The position numbers and the translations under genes were made by a program. The notes under the pieces were generated by a model that ran no database searches, was not told the origin of the DNA, and worked only from the letters and a program-made list of their open reading frames with translations. Shown here one piece after another: positions 9,337 through 17,888 of a stretch of 64,000 nt of DNA; position 1 is the stretch's first letter, and each line of letters begins with the position of its first letter. The stretch spans positions 1,671,097 to 1,735,096 of the forward strand of contig NZ_LS999839.1 of the NCBI RefSeq assembly GCF_900564155.1, written 5' to 3'. This DNA comes from Pedobacter schmidteae. GTDB lineage: Bacteria > Bacteroidota > Bacteroidia > Sphingobacteriales > Sphingobacteriaceae.

Positions 9337-10238
9337 GCCTCGGTATAGTAATGCTTTTTTGAAAGGTCGACATAATGATGCAGTATGCCCTGTTTGTGGT
9401 TCAGTTGCCGGGCCGTAGGATTTACCAGATAATCCTGCGCGGGTAATATCAGGCTTTGCGTAGCGCCAACAATCATTGCCGAGAGTGCCTGTTCCAGAAA
9501 GTAAGAGGTACCCTCTTCGGCTTCCATAACTTCAATCCAGTTTTCAATTGCAGCCCAGTCTATCATTTCAGCAGTTAGCCCCACCGCGCCCACATTCAAT
9601 AAGGGCTGTATTCGTCCTCCTGCGCATTTTTCCATCAGGCTTTTCGAGTAGCCATAAGCCGCTTTGCAATCGCGCATGAAAAGTGGTTGACGGGGACTTT
9701 TTAGCCATGCATTCATTGCCCGTGGCTCTTGCCAGAACAGCATATCCGAATCCAAAACCAATCTCCATTTGTTGCCCGGCAAGGTGTGTATATCGGTCAG
9801 TTTTTTAAGGTGCGGATAAATCCTTCTTTTATGGTGGAGCTTGGGATATTGATGTTCGGGTAAGCATAGCTTTAGGTTGTCTTCAATCTCTTTGCTGAGT
9901 AGGATATGGCAGCCGGGGAGCTTTAGTTTTGCCTGTTCAATTAAACTGTGGTCGAAGCTGCCGTCATCTATCAGGGTAAAATGATAATGTTGCTGGCTTA
10001 CCCTGGTCAGGGATTGTATGCAGAACAGCGTTTGATAGAGGTATTTCTTGCCGGTAAGGAAGTAAATGTTTAATCCATCGGGATAGCTCGTTACAGGTGG
10101 GAGTAGCCCGGCTTGTTTTTGCATTTCCTTGCGCTCTTTTTTCATCTTTTGGTAGCTGAGCAAACCACCAAAGTGTTTGAAAGTCCGGTATGCGGACCGT
10201 GGATGGCGATAGAGTATATTGATGATTTTTTGGATCAT
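9315..10238 (-). CDS. GT-A-fold nucleotide-sugar transferase, family uncertain
   Basis: The 307-residue protein has a basic N-terminal helix region, then a GT-A style core: LNIYFLTGKKYLYQTLFCIQ near residues 56-75, a FTLIDDGSFD strand, and a DxD motif in WRLVLDSDMLFWQEP near 158-172. The late segment LLNVGAVGL and a histidine (HHYVDLSKKHYYTEAW) near the end resemble GT8- or GT32-like transferases rather than GT2. It is most likely another polysaccharide glycosyltransferase. The start ATG shares one base with the upstream stop codon, which points to coupled translation. Confidence 0.82.
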   Translation of the reverse strand: MIQKIINILYRHPRSAYRTFKHFGGLLSYQKMKKERKEMQKQAGLLPPVTSYPDGLNIYFLTGKKYLYQTLFCIQSLTRVSQQHYHFTLIDDGSFDHSLIEQAKLKLPGCHILLSKEIEDNLKLCLPEHQYPKLHHKRRIYPHLKKLTDIHTLPGNKWRLVLDSDMLFWQEPRAMNAWLKSPRQPLFMRDCKAAYGYSKSLMEKCAGGRIQPLLNVGAVGLTAEMIDWAAIENWIEVMEAEEGTSYFLEQALSAMIVGATQSLILPAQDYLVNPTARQLNHKQGILHHYVDLSKKHYYTEAWRKIIL

Positions 10239-11194
10239 TATTTTTGATTGGGAGTGCCCGATAATTCTGATAAGCCCTGCAGTTTTCCTATGGCCGACTG
10301 AAACCGGATGCTGCTTAATTCCGACTGCCAGGGCTTAAGATTGAGCAGGGCTTTTAGTTTTCTAATGGGTAATGTCCAGCTGTATATGGTTTTCCATGGA
10401 CTGATGCCATGAAGGTATAGCACCTTGACCCAGGACCTGTTGCTTTCGTAGGCCATTCTTTTGAGGTAAGCCAGGCTGTATCTGTGCCGTTGAATGATAT
10501 GCTTGATGCATAGGCTGGGTACATAGGCAATTTCATAACCTGACTTAACAACGGTGAGAATGATGTCGTTGTCTTCTCCTGATGATAACGCTTTCCCTAT
10601 TCGTCCCAGCGCCATCCTGTAGATATTGTTTTCCGCTTCAACAACATAGGCCATAAATGCTCTTTTCTGGATCACCATTCCTGTACCAATGGGTGCAAAT
10701 TGTGGGTAGCCGGTAATTTTAAAGCCAGTGGCTGCAAAGTTTGAGATGTACAAATGATGGCCATATTCCTGACAACCCAGGTTGATATTGGTTTTGAAAA
10801 ACCAGGAAGGTGGTTGGGTCTCAAATGCGGGGATAGACCTCCCCCCAAAACATCCCACGTGTGGGTTTCTGCGGTAAAAGTCGAGAGCCGCACTCAGATA
10901 AGTGGGGGCAAGCACGTTGTCGTCATCTACAAAAACCAGGAGTGGATGGGCTGCTGCCCTGACTCCGCATAGCCGGGCATGAGCCAGGCCTGGCGTTGAT
11001 TCTACAATCACCTGGAGTGCAGGCAGATTAGAAAAATCAAAAATGCTTTCTAAGGGAGTCTTCCCGCCATTGTCTACCAAAATAATTTCCCATTGCGACT
11101 GAGGAAGGTCCTGTAGTTGTAATGCATTCAAAACCTCCTCAAAGACTTGTGGCGAGGGATGGTAGGTACAGATCACTACCGAAAGTTTAGGCAT
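10238..11194 (-). CDS. Family 2 glycosyltransferase
   Basis: I prefer the ATG at 11194 (MPKLSVVICTYHPSPQVFEE) because GT2 enzymes start at this strand and because it leaves an 8-bp overlap with the upstream gene; an in-frame ATG at 11230 would add 12 residues and lengthen the overlap to 44 bp. The 318-residue protein carries IILVDNGG, the DDD metal site in LLVFVDDDNVLAP and a basic C-terminal part. GEDNDIIL near residue 200 matches the acceptor-side ED motif often seen in GT2. It likely adds a sugar to the repeat unit. Confidence 0.92.
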   Translation of the reverse strand: MPKLSVVICTYHPSPQVFEEVLNALQLQDLPQSQWEIILVDNGGKTPLESIFDFSNLPALQVIVESTPGLAHARLCGVRAAAHPLLVFVDDDNVLAPTYLSAALDFYRRNPHVGCFGGRSIPAFETQPPSWFFKTNINLGCQEYGHHLYISNFAATGFKITGYPQFAPIGTGMVIQKRAFMAYVVEAENNIYRMALGRIGKALSSGEDNDIILTVVKSGYEIAYVPSLCIKHIIQRHRYSLAYLKRMAYESNRSWVKVLYLHGISPWKTIYSWTLPIRKLKALLNLKPWQSELSSIRFQSAIGKLQGLSELSGTPNQK

Positions 11195-12443
11195 TGAACG
11201 CTGATCTGCAAGCCAATTTTTTTCTGACATGATGTATGGTGCTAAGGTAAAATTCAGCCGTGCGCTGCCCGATGTTTACTGCATTGTACTGGTCAATTAT
11301 CTTTGCCCTGGCTTGTTGTCCAAGATTGTCGATCAAGATGTTGTTGCCGGCCAACTGCAATATGACCTGGGCAATGGCTTTTGGTTTTTTTGGTGGTACC
11401 AACAGGCCGTTTTTACCATGCTCAATAATTTCGGCCATGCCCCCGGCTTCAGAAGCGACTATTGCTTTGCCGGATGCCATAGCCTCCAGGCAAACATTTG
11501 GAAAGTTTTCCCATATACTTGGGAAGATGCAGATGTCTGTTTCTTTTAAAAACTGAGGAATTTCGCTGTAGGGCCTGTTGCCCGCGAATTCCAGGTTGCG
11601 TTGATAGGCGGCAAGTTTGGTTTTTAGGTATTCATCCATCAGTATCCCCTTTGAAGGAGAGAGCTGTGGATGACCTAAAAAGCGAAAAGTAATGTCTGGG
11701 TTTTTTCTTAATATCAATGGGATAGCGTTCATCAAATCTAAAATGCCCTTACGTTTTTCAAGGCGGCCGATAAAACTGACCACTATACTTCCATTGCTTT
11801 TTTTGGGGGGTATTTTGAGCAGTGTATCATCAGCAATAAAGGGATTGGGCAAGATTTGAATGGGCTTGTCAGTGCCCCATTTCTGACCTGCAATTTTAGC
11901 CAGACTTGTGGTAGGGCTGGATACAGCATCGGCTATTTGGTATAATTCAAATTCAGGATCGGCGTTTTTATGATAGGTCCAGTAAGGTTTTACCAGTTTT
12001 CCGCGGACCAGTCCGCCCACAATATACCTGCACTTGTCAACATAGCTATTTTTGTATTGGTTTAAAGTAGCTGTTAAAAATGTGGGTGTATGTAGTTTGA
12101 CCACAGTAGGCAAATCAGGATATGTTCTTTTGATCATCAGTCCATCCGCACCATATTCCGGCGATTCCATAATGTCAAAAACGATAAGCCGGTGCCTTTC
12201 GAAAAATGTATTTAACACTTCTTTTTTGAAAGTGCTACGATTGACATGCGGAATCAGGTGCAGCAGATAGCCATGCAAGGTGATGGTTTTTGTGTGTTTT
12301 GGTATGGTATCATTTGCAGCACTGAAAACTTCCACAAGGTGCCCTCTGGAAGCCATAAGCTTTGCAATTTGAGCGATGTATGTTCCGATACCTCCTCCTG
12401 AATAGGTTAAGGGGTGCTCATAACTTACAAAGGCAATTTTCAT
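11187..12443 (-). CDS. Family 4 glycosyltransferase
   Basis: The ATG at 12443 (MKIAFVSYEHPLTYSGGGIG) is the natural start; the frame can be pushed to a TTG at 12458 but only by overlapping the previous gene. The 418-residue protein has the GT4 acceptor loop SGGGIGTYIAQIAKLM, the strand SFIGRLEKRKGILDLMNA in the donor domain, and the full E-x7-E site in PSIWENFPNVCLEAMASG followed by SEAGGMAEII. It is a retaining GT-B enzyme, most probably acting on the lipid-linked polysaccharide precursor. Confidence 0.94.
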   Translation of the reverse strand: MKIAFVSYEHPLTYSGGGIGTYIAQIAKLMASRGHLVEVFSAANDTIPKHTKTITLHGYLLHLIPHVNRSTFKKEVLNTFFERHRLIVFDIMESPEYGADGLMIKRTYPDLPTVVKLHTPTFLTATLNQYKNSYVDKCRYIVGGLVRGKLVKPYWTYHKNADPEFELYQIADAVSSPTTSLAKIAGQKWGTDKPIQILPNPFIADDTLLKIPPKKSNGSIVVSFIGRLEKRKGILDLMNAIPLILRKNPDITFRFLGHPQLSPSKGILMDEYLKTKLAAYQRNLEFAGNRPYSEIPQFLKETDICIFPSIWENFPNVCLEAMASGKAIVASEAGGMAEIIEHGKNGLLVPPKKPKAIAQVILQLAGNNILIDNLGQQARAKIIDQYNAVNIGQRTAEFYLSTIHHVRKKLACRSAFNA

Positions 12444-12447
12444 CCGG

Positions 12448-13395
12448 TCAGAATCCAACTTTTACATTCATGATTTTCAATAAGGCCACTTTTAACAAAC
12501 GAAATGGAAACAGCCGATCTGTAGACATCAGCAGGCGTATGATCTGATAGTTTTCTTGTACAGTCCACTGCCCTTTTCGCAAACCCGCCAGCCAAAAAGA
12601 TAGTTTTTCTTCCACTGAGGTGTTATAGGGTTTGCTGCGACTAACCTTGAAATTGCTGTTGAGGTAAGCCATTACGGAAAGCTGTTCTAATAATAATCGA
12701 TGCTGATTTTTTGTCCTGACGTTGCCGGAATGACTTCTGTGATAGTTGAGTGGCAACGCGGTATAAGCGATGTCGTATTTTTTTAGGATTTTGATATAGG
12801 TAAACCAATCACCGCAAACCAGATAAGGAATATGTTCCAGCTCTAAATTTTCCAACGTTTCCCTTTTGAACAATACGGCACTTACATTTGGGATGGTGCA
12901 CTGTACCGAGAGGAAATGTACGCATTCCTGACTTCCGTTATTGATAAAATCGGTTTCCCAGCGTGTTTGATGTACTCTTTTCATCCATTGATCGGAATCA
13001 TCAAAAATATAGTCTTCAGCATTTACAGGCAATGACTTGCAATAGGCGAGTCCGATGTTTGGGTGGCCCTCGAGTTGGGAGATGAGGGTAGCCAGGAAGA
13101 AAGGTTCGCAAAAATCATCGCTTTCGGCTATCCATATATAAGCTCCTTTTGCCAGTTTAATGCCCATTGCCCATTGTTTAAACGTGCTTTTGCTGTTTTG
13201 GTGGTTGTAATGGATATGGCTGATTTTAGGGTGCTGTCGGTAGCTCTCCAAAATGTTAACGCTATTGTCGGTTGAGCGGTCGTCCAGCAGGATTACTTCT
13301 ATCTCCTGGTAGCTTTGTGCCAGCACCGAATCTATACGCTTTTTAAGATAAGGGGCATGATTAAAGTTGGGAATGATGACGGAGACCTTAACCAT
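12448..13395 (-). CDS. Family 2 glycosyltransferase
   Basis: The 315-residue protein begins with the GT2 core (VSVIIPNFNHAPYLKKRI, then ILLDDRSTDNS) and has an ESDD-type metal motif, WIAESDDF, near residues 88-95. That variant is common in GT2 enzymes that carry a long helical C-terminal extension. The start overlaps the WbsX-like gene stop by 8 bp. The sugar transferred is unknown. Confidence 0.92.
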   Translation of the reverse strand: MVKVSVIIPNFNHAPYLKKRIDSVLAQSYQEIEVILLDDRSTDNSVNILESYRQHPKISHIHYNHQNSKSTFKQWAMGIKLAKGAYIWIAESDDFCEPFFLATLISQLEGHPNIGLAYCKSLPVNAEDYIFDDSDQWMKRVHQTRWETDFINNGSQECVHFLSVQCTIPNVSAVLFKRETLENLELEHIPYLVCGDWFTYIKILKKYDIAYTALPLNYHRSHSGNVRTKNQHRLLLEQLSVMAYLNSNFKVSRSKPYNTSVEEKLSFWLAGLRKGQWTVQENYQIIRLLMSTDRLFPFRLLKVALLKIMNVKVGF

Positions 13396-14461
13396 TGCTT
13401 AAAACATCTTTTGTTATTTCCAGATACTGTCTGGACCATTTTTGGCAAGGCTCCAGATGATTTCCCTCGGCCCATTCATTCCAGGCATTGATAAAAAGAA
13501 AAGTGTCCTGGTTCTTATATGTTTTACAGATGTGTTTTAGCCATCTGCCATAGGCTTGGGGTGTGGCATCTTTAAAAATGGTTGAGCCACTGGCTCTTCT
13601 GGCACTGTTGTCCCAACCTGGGGTAATCCCCGGATAGGTTTTGGGAATTGTTTTTAATTCATTTATAGTTTTGTCCACATATTTATCGTACGAGAGGATG
13701 CGGTTGCCGTAATAAGCCGATTTTTTTATGCCGAGTTTTGTCTGGATTTTTTCCCTCAAGGGAGCGAACTCCTGCCTGGGTAGGGCCGAAAAGTTGGGTT
13801 GGAAATCGATTTTGCAATCAAAGCCATAGGTTTCGGGCGCTTCATTGAAGGAGAAGCTGTTCATAAAGCCGATATGAAGCTGACCTATGCCCATGCGTAT
13901 GGCTTCGCTGCGCCAGGTAGCTAGTGTTTGTTTGATATCCGGAAAAAGCGCGGGCCGATAAATGACAAAAAATGGTTTTCCGTCAACCCTGATGTATCTG
14001 CTGTCGGAAAAAAAGCGACAAAGAAAATGGATATGTGCGATATCATCCTCCTGACTGTAATCCTGATGAATCAGCACTTCTTTGTCCATTCCATCCCAAC
14101 GACGTGTCCAATTCTCGTTGGCCCAGCATAGCATAAATGGAAAATCTTCTTTTGGGTTTTTTAGCATAAGGTCGATAGGCTCCTGCATTAATCTTTTGCC
14201 ATTAAACCAGTAATGATAATAGCAGAAGCCATAAATGCCATAGGCTTTTGCCAGCTCCATTTGTGCCATCCTGGCTGCGGATAGGCGCAGGTCGTAAAAC
14301 CCGAGGTCGGCCGGCAAATGTGGTTGCTGGTGCCCTTTAAATAAGGGCTTTGCCTTGGTTACATTGGTCCATTCTGTAAACCCTTTCCCCCACCATTCGT
14401 CATTTTCCGCAAAGGGATGAAATTGTGGGAGGTGGATGGCGATAGGCTTGATTTGTTCCAT
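13388..14461 (-). CDS. WbsX-like glycan-processing protein (GH99-like)
   Basis: The 357-residue protein has the hallmark opening of the WbsX family: AIHLPQFHPFAENDEWWGKG at residues 8-27, then FTEWTNV, GHQQPHLPADLGFYDLR and YGIYGFCYYHYWFNGKRL, and near the end FINAWNEWAEGNHLEP. These residues line the barrel of GH99-like enzymes. WbsX proteins occur in O-antigen and capsule loci, often next to rhamnan-type glycosyltransferases, but their reaction has not been settled, so whether this one cleaves, transfers or binds glycan is open. No signal peptide is visible, so it should be cytoplasmic. It sits between two GT2-containing genes in the same operon. Confidence 0.88.
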   Translation of the reverse strand: MEQIKPIAIHLPQFHPFAENDEWWGKGFTEWTNVTKAKPLFKGHQQPHLPADLGFYDLRLSAARMAQMELAKAYGIYGFCYYHYWFNGKRLMQEPIDLMLKNPKEDFPFMLCWANENWTRRWDGMDKEVLIHQDYSQEDDIAHIHFLCRFFSDSRYIRVDGKPFFVIYRPALFPDIKQTLATWRSEAIRMGIGQLHIGFMNSFSFNEAPETYGFDCKIDFQPNFSALPRQEFAPLREKIQTKLGIKKSAYYGNRILSYDKYVDKTINELKTIPKTYPGITPGWDNSARRASGSTIFKDATPQAYGRWLKHICKTYKNQDTFLFINAWNEWAEGNHLEPCQKWSRQYLEITKDVLSNG

Positions 14462-14473
14462 GTACTTTAAAAA

Positions 14474-15985
14474 TTATAAGGCTTTTTTAAACTGTTGCAG
14501 CACAAAGCGGAAGTTTCCTTTTTTCAGATGAAACCTAAGCCGGCCTAGTTTATGCCGGAATTTTAAATATTTTGAAAACAGCCGGTAATCCGGACGGTTT
14601 AACAAAGTCGTGTACTTTAATTCAGATGCCCTGGCCCGCCCCATGTAGTGCAGGAGCAGGCTTTGACTGATGTATTTATTGTTTGCCTGGTCTTTGGAAT
14701 GTTGCCTGTATTCGAGCGTTGTGTTTGCAGCTTTTTTAGCTCCAAAACCTTTCAGGAGTATCCGGTAAAAGAAATCCCAATCTTCCGGTTTATCGGTTTG
14801 TTGCCGGTAACCTCCAACCTCATTGTAAGCTGTTCTTCTATACATAGCCGATCCATGTATAAAATTCTTCTGCTCTATTAAATTCCCGGTCCTGGCATTA
14901 TCAAAATCGGGAAATATAATATGGTAAAAGGCATTCAGTATCACTTTACTTTGATAGCGGTGTGCAAAATTGGTGTCGAAAATAAGCTTGGCCCTGGGGC
15001 CAAATAAATGATAATCAGTATAAGCAACGCCAATGTCGGGATTGGTGTTTAGTAGTGCTGCACATGATTCTATATAGTTGGAAGCAAGCCGGTTGTCGGC
15101 CCCAAGAAAAAAAAGGTAATCGGCGGTAGTCAGCCCTGCAGCTTTATTGAAGTTGGCTACAATACCCAGGTTTTTTTGATTTCTATTGAAGCGGATCAGC
15201 TGAGGGTATTTTGAAGCGTAATGTTCCGAAATTTCCTGGGTGGAGTCATCCGAACAATCATCCGTGATCAGAATTTCGTCGGGCAAAATGGTCTGTCTCA
15301 GGACCGATTCGATGGCTTCGGTTAAATAGGCACCATAGTTATAGGAGGAAATGATACAGGCAATGGTGGAGGTTTTAAAAGTGGTTTCATTGCTTACGGT
15401 GATGCGGTTGTAAATGTGTTGGTCGTGGTTATTTCCCTGAACACAGCTTAATGCACCTTTAAATAATGTTTTAGCGATGGCGACCACATCGGGATTAAAA
15501 TTTCCATAAGGATAAGCAAACCATTGTAAGGCTGGTGCGGGGAATGTATTTGACAGATCCTGGGGAACGGTTAATTCCTGTGTTATTTCCTCCTGATCAT
15601 GGAGGTGGAGCAGGTCGGGATGAGATCGGGTATGCCATTGAACTCTTCCCCCAAGGCTTTCCAATTGCTTCAACTCCACCAGTGTTGTAAAATCGGCCCT
15701 GGGTTCTGTGGTGTCAAACTCATTATCCAGGCCCAGGTAATCGCTGGTGATGAACAATTCAAAAGGATAATTGAATTTTTTAAGTATGGGAGCGGCAAAT
15801 TGCAGGACATTTTTGTAGATGCCGTCAAAAGTGATCACCACATGTGTGGGATCATCGGGGTTGTAATCATCCAGGTACACAACTTTCTTGCTCTGCAGTT
15901 CCCACATCTGACGATAGAAATCATCTGTTTTTACCCACCAGATGCTTGGGCTGAAAGGGTAAACTTTATGGTACATTAAAATCAT
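14474..15985 (-). CDS. Polysaccharide-deacetylase-like domain fused to a family 2 glycosyltransferase
   Basis: The 503-residue protein has two parts. Residues 1-200 look like a NodB-type carbohydrate esterase 4 domain: MYHKV at the start, VVITFDGIYKN at 49-59, HTRSH at 118-122 and FAYPYGNF at 156-163. Residues 207-503 are a GT2 domain (CIISSYNYGAYLTEAIESVL, ILITDDCSDDST). Both catalytic centres deviate: the usual TFDDG is TFDGI, which replaces the second aspartate, a metal ligand, with glycine; and the usual DADD of GT2 is GADN at 295-298. The histidine pair and the downstream YPYG are kept. It overlaps the methyltransferase by 4 bp. It may deacetylate and glycosylate a sugar, or one half may be structural only. 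Confidence 0.88.
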   Translation of the reverse strand: MILMYHKVYPFSPSIWWVKTDDFYRQMWELQSKKVVYLDDYNPDDPTHVVITFDGIYKNVLQFAAPILKKFNYPFELFITSDYLGLDNEFDTTEPRADFTTLVELKQLESLGGRVQWHTRSHPDLLHLHDQEEITQELTVPQDLSNTFPAPALQWFAYPYGNFNPDVVAIAKTLFKGALSCVQGNNHDQHIYNRITVSNETTFKTSTIACIISSYNYGAYLTEAIESVLRQTILPDEILITDDCSDDSTQEISEHYASKYPQLIRFNRNQKNLGIVANFNKAAGLTTADYLFFLGADNRLASNYIESCAALLNTNPDIGVAYTDYHLFGPRAKLIFDTNFAHRYQSKVILNAFYHIIFPDFDNARTGNLIEQKNFIHGSAMYRRTAYNEVGGYRQQTDKPEDWDFFYRILLKGFGAKKAANTTLEYRQHSKDQANNKYISQSLLLHYMGRARASELKYTTLLNRPDYRLFSKYLKFRHKLGRLRFHLKKGNFRFVLQQFKKAL

Positions 15986-16560
15986 TTTGAATAGACCTCC
16001 AATCTATGGCAGTAGGCCTGGTACTGGTAGGCATATTCAGCAACCATCAGGTAGGGGAATCTGCTGTGGTACCATTCGTCGATGTGCACGGTAATGAGTA
16101 TTCCTTTTTCCTTTAAAATCTGGTCGATAATATGATAGATTAAATTGTTTGAATAGCCTATGTATTGCGGATAAAGTACGCCGGTAATGATAATCAGATC
16201 ATGTTTTTCTTCGGCAGCCAGCTCTGATAGCTTAAAAATATCTCCTTGTTGAAATTGTAATCCCGGCCTTTGATGAGTTTGTGCCCTTTTAATGGCTTCG
16301 GCTGATATGTCGATTCCGGTTACTTTTTCTCCGGGGAGGGCGGTGGTGATAAAACCCTGGCCACAACCGATGTCCAATACATTTTTGTAAGCTAAAGCTG
16401 GGATTTCAGTCAGTAGAATTTCTTTCCTTTTTCTGTCTTCGGGATTGCTGTGATAGTCCCATGGATCGTCCACGCTATGCCATTCGTTTAATTCCTCAAT
16501 TGATTGTATGGTATTTTTCATTGGAATATATTTGTTTTTTAATGGTGATGAAGCTATCAT
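15982..16560 (-). CDS. SAM-dependent methyltransferase, class I, possibly NodS-like
   Basis: The frame opens at ATG 16560; a second ATG at 16521 (MKNTIQSIEELNEWHSVDDP) would remove 13 unremarkable residues and is equally possible. The SAM-binding loop NVLDIGCGQGF sits near residues 60-70, followed by the acidic VTGIDIS and LQFQQGDIF. The N-terminal DDPWDYHSNPEDRKRKEILL stretch resembles small NodS-type N-methyltransferases of sugars. The expected role is methylation of a sugar of the polysaccharide, perhaps as a chain-end cap. The start lies inside a 12-bp inverted repeat. Confidence 0.87.
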   Translation of the reverse strand: MIASSPLKNKYIPMKNTIQSIEELNEWHSVDDPWDYHSNPEDRKRKEILLTEIPALAYKNVLDIGCGQGFITTALPGEKVTGIDISAEAIKRAQTHQRPGLQFQQGDIFKLSELAAEEKHDLIIITGVLYPQYIGYSNNLIYHIIDQILKEKGILITVHIDEWYHSRFPYLMVAEYAYQYQAYCHRLEVYSK

Positions 16561-16601
16561 GAGTTTATATTCATTGTGTTTTGTGAGTGTAAACTCATGA
16601 T
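16556..16601 (-). promoter_or_regulatory. Inverted repeat over the methyltransferase start
   Basis: The 12-bp arms ATCATGAGTTTA (16556-16567) and TAAACTCATGAT (16590-16601) are perfect reverse complements, with a 22-bp loop. The element fills the gap between the wzt-like stop and the methyltransferase, and the possible start ATG at 16560 lies inside one arm, so the hairpin could hide it in mRNA. There is no T-run on either side, so it is not a standard terminator. Confidence 0.5.
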
Positions 16602-16605
16602 GGTC

Positions 16606-17868
16606 TCATTGTATTTCCCAATTATGATTGACAGCTATGGCGCCCCATTCGGGATGGACAGATTTTCCGCTGGTATAGAAATTGGAATACTCCACATTAA
16701 AATTTAAGCAGTTGGTGATGTAATCCTCAATTCCATATTGGGAGCTGATGAAGAAGTTTAAAATATAGGCACCTTCTACTAAAGGCAAGTGGTGTATGGT
16801 ACAGGTTACGCTTCCCGAAGTGGGTATCGTTTTGTCGGCCAGCTCGCCTTTGAATTCTGTAGACAGGCTGATCAGTTTTATTTCGCGTTCTGTCCAGATG
16901 GATACACCAAATTCTTTTATCGCGATGTCTTCATCAGTGTTTTTTTCATACTGGGCGGTGATGTTTAGCGGCTGCCCGGTTACTATAGCTTTGCCGGATT
17001 CCAAAAAAACTGCATTGATTTTTACGTTCCCGATTCCGGTTCTGTCTTTTCGATAGATAAGAGGCAGGTTTTGATATTTGTTTTTAGTATTTAAATATAG
17101 GTCGACAACATTTGTGACGTTGTCGTATGCCTCTATTTTTCCTCCGTTCAGGTAAATACCTTTTTTACAGAGCGTTTCGATGCTCCCCATGTTATGACTC
17201 ACAAAAAGTACAGTTCTGCCTTCTCCTTTGCTCACCTCGTCCATTTTTCCCAGACATTTCTTCTGAAATTCCATATCTCCTACGGCCAGTACTTCGTCGA
17301 CAATGAGTATTTCTGATTCCAGGTGAGCAGCAACAGCAAAGGCCAACCGTACGTACATACCTGATGAATATCGTTTTACTGGTGTATCGATATATCGCTC
17401 CACGCCCGAAAAGTTGACGATTTCGTCAAATTTGTGCTTTATCTCTGCCTTACGCATACCCAGGATAGCTCCATTTAAAAAGATGTTTTCGCGGCCGGTA
17501 AGTTCGGGGTGAAAGCCTGTGCCTATTTCCAGGAGGCTGGCAATGCGTCCTTTGACTTTTACACTGCCCGTAGTGGGGGCAGTTACCCTGCTCAGTATTT
17601 TCAGTAAAGTACTTTTTCCTGCTCCATTACTGCCAATGATGCCTACGGCATCGCCCTGATCAATTTCAAAATCAAGGTCCTTTAAACTCCAAACGATACC
17701 GTTTGGACCTTTATGACCTTTGGTCTCGCCGATACGCAAAAAGGGATCGGCTTTGCCTCGTAATTTTGCCCACCAGCGTTCCAGGTCGCGGGATAGGGTT
17801 CCCGTACCTATTTCGCCTAACTGATAGGCTTTGGACAGGTTTTCTGCTTTAATGACCAAGTTGCACAT
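16606..17868 (-). CDS. Polysaccharide ABC exporter, ATP-binding subunit (Wzt/TagH/KpsT-like) with C-terminal domain
   Basis: The 420-residue protein has Walker A GSNGAGKS at 79-86, an ABC signature around YSSGMYVRLAFA at 167-178, Walker B EILIVDEVLAVGD near 186-198 and the switch histidine in VLFVSHNM. Beyond residue 260 there is a beta-rich extension of about 155 residues like the Wzt C-terminal domain that, in O-antigen exporters, recognises the modified non-reducing end of the glycan. It pairs with the Wzm-like permease 20 bp upstream and would power export of an undecaprenyl-linked polysaccharide. The extension suggests that a terminal modification, such as methylation by the next gene, licenses export. 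Confidence 0.95.
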   Translation of the reverse strand: MCNLVIKAENLSKAYQLGEIGTGTLSRDLERWWAKLRGKADPFLRIGETKGHKGPNGIVWSLKDLDFEIDQGDAVGIIGSNGAGKSTLLKILSRVTAPTTGSVKVKGRIASLLEIGTGFHPELTGRENIFLNGAILGMRKAEIKHKFDEIVNFSGVERYIDTPVKRYSSGMYVRLAFAVAAHLESEILIVDEVLAVGDMEFQKKCLGKMDEVSKGEGRTVLFVSHNMGSIETLCKKGIYLNGGKIEAYDNVTNVVDLYLNTKNKYQNLPLIYRKDRTGIGNVKINAVFLESGKAIVTGQPLNITAQYEKNTDEDIAIKEFGVSIWTEREIKLISLSTEFKGELADKTIPTSGSVTCTIHHLPLVEGAYILNFFISSQYGIEDYITNCLNFNVEYSNFYTSGKSVHPEWGAIAVNHNWEIQ

Positions 17869-17888
17869 AAATTAAAAAGTAAATCATA

